Shown here: piece after piece, positions 61,642-64,000 of the stretch
How positions within the stretch are numbered: position 1 is the stretch's first letter
How the letters are laid out: the number at the start of each line of letters is the position of its first letter
Source: Costus lasius
Lineage: Eukaryota; Streptophyta; Magnoliopsida; Zingiberales; Costaceae
Reading direction: 5' to 3'
DNA length: 64,000 nucleotides
NCBI GenBank assembly: GCA_027563935.2
Contig: JANVAS020000231.1
Span: 15,456,001 to 15,520,000, forward strand
Position numbers and translations under genes: made by a program
The notes under the pieces: generated by a model
The model's database searches: none
What the model was told of the DNA's origin: nothing
Seen by the model: the letters and a program-made list of their open reading frames with translations, nothing else

Positions 61642-62058
61642 GGGGCTGTTTGTCCTACTGTCAATAATTTTATAGCTGTGCTAAACTGTGCTGCATTGTA
61701 CTATATTGCGCTTTCAAAATTTATAATATGTTTGGTTAATAACTTTTTAATTGCTATCAAAATTTAAAATAATAAATAAATATATTATTTTAAATTATTT
61801 AAAATAACAATATATTTTATTTTTCTTTAGTATAAAATTTTAAATTATTTAAATTAATAATATTTAAAATTTTAAACAAAATTATATAAATTAGTTTTTC
61901 AAAAAAGCAGAAGCTACAAAAGCATCAAATTGTAGCTTTCTCAACTTCTGCTTTTTTATTGCTTTTTTCTGCTTCTGCTTTTCATTACCAAACAGTTTTC
62001 TACCTACTTTCAGCTTAAAAGCTACTTAAAATCATTAAAAGCGGGGCCAAATAGGCCC
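61642..62058. mobile_element. Possible hAT-like MITE
   Basis: The ends resemble inverted repeats: GGGGCTGTTTG (61642-61652) and CCAAATAGGCCC (62047-62058, reverse complement GGGCCTATTTGG). The AT-rich interior has a hairpin of AAAAGCAGAAG with CTTCTGCTTTT (61910-61965). No clean 8-bp target duplication is seen, so this is tentative. Confidence 0.35.
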
Positions 62059-62138
62059 TTGATCCAAGCCAAATCTATATGGGAGCAACTAAAATAATTA
62101 TTACATATTTACATGGCACTAAAAATTATGGTATCTAG

Positions 62139-63347
62139 TGTTAGGCCCAAAATCAGAGCCCAATTTGGACCAGTCAACGGGTGGGTTGACTTGGTCAAAA
62201 TTGACCAAATTAATTCAGCCCGTATCCAATTAGGGCTGTGCAGATTTTGGGCGACGACGACGTCCGTTAACTGCGTCCGTTCATCTTCGAGCTCAGCGGC
62301 GGCCGGCGATAGGCGGCTAGAGGCCGGCAGCGAGTTCGACGCGTGGAGCATGTGGAGAGGCCGAAGATCTGGCGAGATCTTCGGGCGTGTGGGAACGAGC
62401 GGCGAGCATCTCGTCTTCTAGGAGCACGCGTTGACAGGTGAGGGAAGTGAGGTCGGCGGCGACCTCGAGCAGGCGTGACTAGGACGCGTGGAGCTTCGTA
62501 GGCGGGCGGAGTTTCTGTGTGGCGCATACGTAGTAGGTGACACCGTCGGACGACGAGGCGTCGTCTTCGGGGCTGGAGAACGGGCGGCACGAGGAGCTTC
62601 GGTTGAGGCGTCGGTTGGCTGCATGGCGAGGCGTGGTCAGCGACGGCGACTCCTCCAAAACGTGCGTGCAGACTGCGTCAACGGGCGACGCAGAGATCTC
62701 CGACCGTGTGGCGGTTCGTGTCTGGCGAAGGAGTCAGCAACGGTCGACGTGGTTGCTAGTCTAGCACCGCATTGGAACGATTTTCCTACGTGTACCCAGG
62801 TGGCGAACGCAGGTTCATCCACCTGGCGGCTGAGCTGGCTGGAGGAATTCGAATCATCGCCATATAGGCGACGCCCGTCGTTGAGTGAGATAGGCGCGAC
62901 ATTTGTTTCGGTTCTTCTCTCCTACTCTCGGCGATTTTGTGGACTCCCAGAACTTTTGCCTTCTTCCCTCGTCCCTCTCGGTTTGGCGTTTGGCGGCGAA
63001 CTCTGACCAACCTTCCGGTGTCCAGTAGGTGGTTGCGTGGCGGTGCGACGTCGAAGTGTTCTTCTCCCCTGTCTCCTTCTTCATCGAACATCTTCGGTGG
63101 CGAAATTGTTCGGCTGAGGTAACTTCGTCTTCCAATTCCTGTTGTTCGTTTCCTCCTCCCATTTATGTTCTCCGGTGTCTCCTTTCTCGTCCGTGATCGT
63201 CCTGTTCCTTGTTTTGAATTTCGGCGACGACGTGGTCCATTTGTTATTCGTCGTCTGTGAGTTTGTGTCGTGGTGTTGTGTCATTGGCGCGTGTTTGTTT
63301 TTCTGTCGTGTGTGTGGTTGTCTGTTTTATTCTGGTGTGATTGTATC
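62139..63347. other. GC- and CpG-rich block without recognised gene
   Basis: Begins TGTTAGGCCCAAAATC, which could be an LTR start. It has many CG dinucleotides and overlapping frames on both strands up to 172 codons (62488-63006, plus) with Arg/Ala/Gly-rich composition and no domain. No PBS, matching end or splice structure was found. It may be an old LTR/leader or a gene promoter and first exon. Confidence 0.3.
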
Positions 63348-64000
63348 TGTTGGGAAACTGCGGGGATATTTTATAATTTTCAGAGACAGAGATTACACAA
63401 AATATTGCACAGCGGAAGCAATATCCCCGAAACGAGCTGGTCCCAAAAACCCAGTGAAGATCGCATGTGAGGGAGTCGACACGATGAGATAGAATATACC
63501 TTAAAGCAAGATGAGGCTAATGTCGTGATAGGCGCCCAAGCGTGCGCTCTCTGCAGTTTCACACACACGGATGCCTCGAGTCCTCTTCTTCCTCGCCCGG
63601 TGCTAACCTCGGGAAGAAGATCCAAGCCCTTGTCACCTTCTTCAAGACTTGCGCCACCTCCAAGGATGAAGCGCCAAAGAAGAAGATGAGGAGAAGGAGA
63701 AGCCGCCAAGGTGAAATCCCTCTTGCGCCAAGAGGAGAGGAAGAAGATCACTTGCGGCTTGATGGAAGAAGAAGGGTTACGCCAATTGAACCCTTGCTCT
63801 CGCCTCTCTCTGTGTTCTCACGCCTCCAAGGAGTAGAATACCTGAGAGGGGGTACCTAGGGCCACTTATATAGAGCAAGGGGTGGCCAGGGTTAGGGTTA
63901 GGCGCAATTTGCTTCCATAATGAAGCAAATTTGCCCACTTCACCCCATTATACCCCTTAGGCGCCAATGGGGTTGGTTCTCTCCCCATTATACCCCTTAT
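63348..64000 (-). repeat. L2-family LTR, runs off the right edge
   Basis: On the minus strand it ends ...GTTTCCCAACA at 63348, with TATATAAG at 63866-63873, matching the last third of the solo LTR. The sequence beyond the end (GTGATTGTATC) is not a PBS, so this is a 3' LTR or solo LTR, not a 5' LTR. It shares the terminal stem-loop at 63361-63429 and a perfect 10-bp hairpin at 63906-63931. Confidence 0.85.
63361..63429 (-). promoter_or_regulatory. U5 stem-loop of the right-edge LTR
   Basis: CGGGGATATT (63361-63370) pairs perfectly with AATATCCCCG (63420-63429); the loop contains GCTTCCGCTG in element sense. It is the same stem as in the solo LTR with one C-G pair changed to T-A. Confidence 0.6.

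Noticed and set aside
62488..63006. 172-codon Arg-rich frame in the GC-rich block
   Set aside because: GC-rich DNA gives long chance frames on both strands; no domain, and comparable frames overlap it.
63885..63900. Telomere-like GGGTTAGGGTTAGG
   Set aside because: Only two units and not the usual plant TTTAGGG form; it lies within an LTR.

Overview
The window is plant nuclear DNA. The evidence is one five-exon 14-3-3 gene with GT-AG introns and several layers of LTR retrotransposons of plant lineages: Ty1/copia primed by initiator tRNA-Met, and Ty3/gypsy Athila/Tat-like elements primed by tRNA-Asp. The large BARE/Angela-like copia elements (about 9 kb, 1.7-1.95 kb LTRs, 1.8 kb leaders) suggest a large, repeat-rich genome, probably a monocot. 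That assignment is inference; no species can be named.

Region 1 (1-27505) is a nest of copia elements. An old plus-strand element (H1) is present from its leader at base 1. Its gag is split by element A (618-9728, minus strand, 5-bp duplication CGAGG). A has near-identical 1690-bp LTRs and a complete 1293-residue gag-pol frame, the only intact one here. H1 gag-pol resumes at 9734 and is broken by stops. The H1 3' LTR (13353 onward) holds an LTR of the same family (H2). H2 holds element B (14246-24049, arranged LTR-internal-LTR-partial internal) and a solo LTR (24566-26515, duplication GACAC). H1 LTR sequence returns at 26700 and stops near 27505.

Region 2 (27506-54740) is gypsy territory. 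G1 (minus strand, broken gag and protease) has a long LTR split by copia element C (30218-39278, duplication AGAAC, one premature TGA in gag-pol). Then follow G3 (mini-Gag element, minus strand), G4 (protease, RT and RNase H remnant, minus strand), 1.6 kb of unclassified DNA, and G2 (47423-54740, plus strand), another mini-Gag element with no pol. These LTRs carry arrays of short palindromes built on TACGGTA-type units.

Region 3 (54741-64000) holds the only cellular gene, a 261-residue non-epsilon 14-3-3 protein (minus strand, 59342 to 55582). Upstream are a degenerate copia RT remnant, a possible MITE, a GC-rich block without a recognised gene, and a further LTR of the H1 family running off the right edge.

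A, B and C are one copia family, called L1 here (LTR starts TGTTGGGG). H1, H2, the solo LTR and the right-edge LTR form a second family, L2 (LTR starts TGTTGGTGTATATG). The strongest non-coding signals are RNA-like: hairpins at LTR ends and in leaders whose paired arms change together between copies while loops or neighbouring blocks stay constant, and a branch-point plus acceptor arrangement just before gag in both families.
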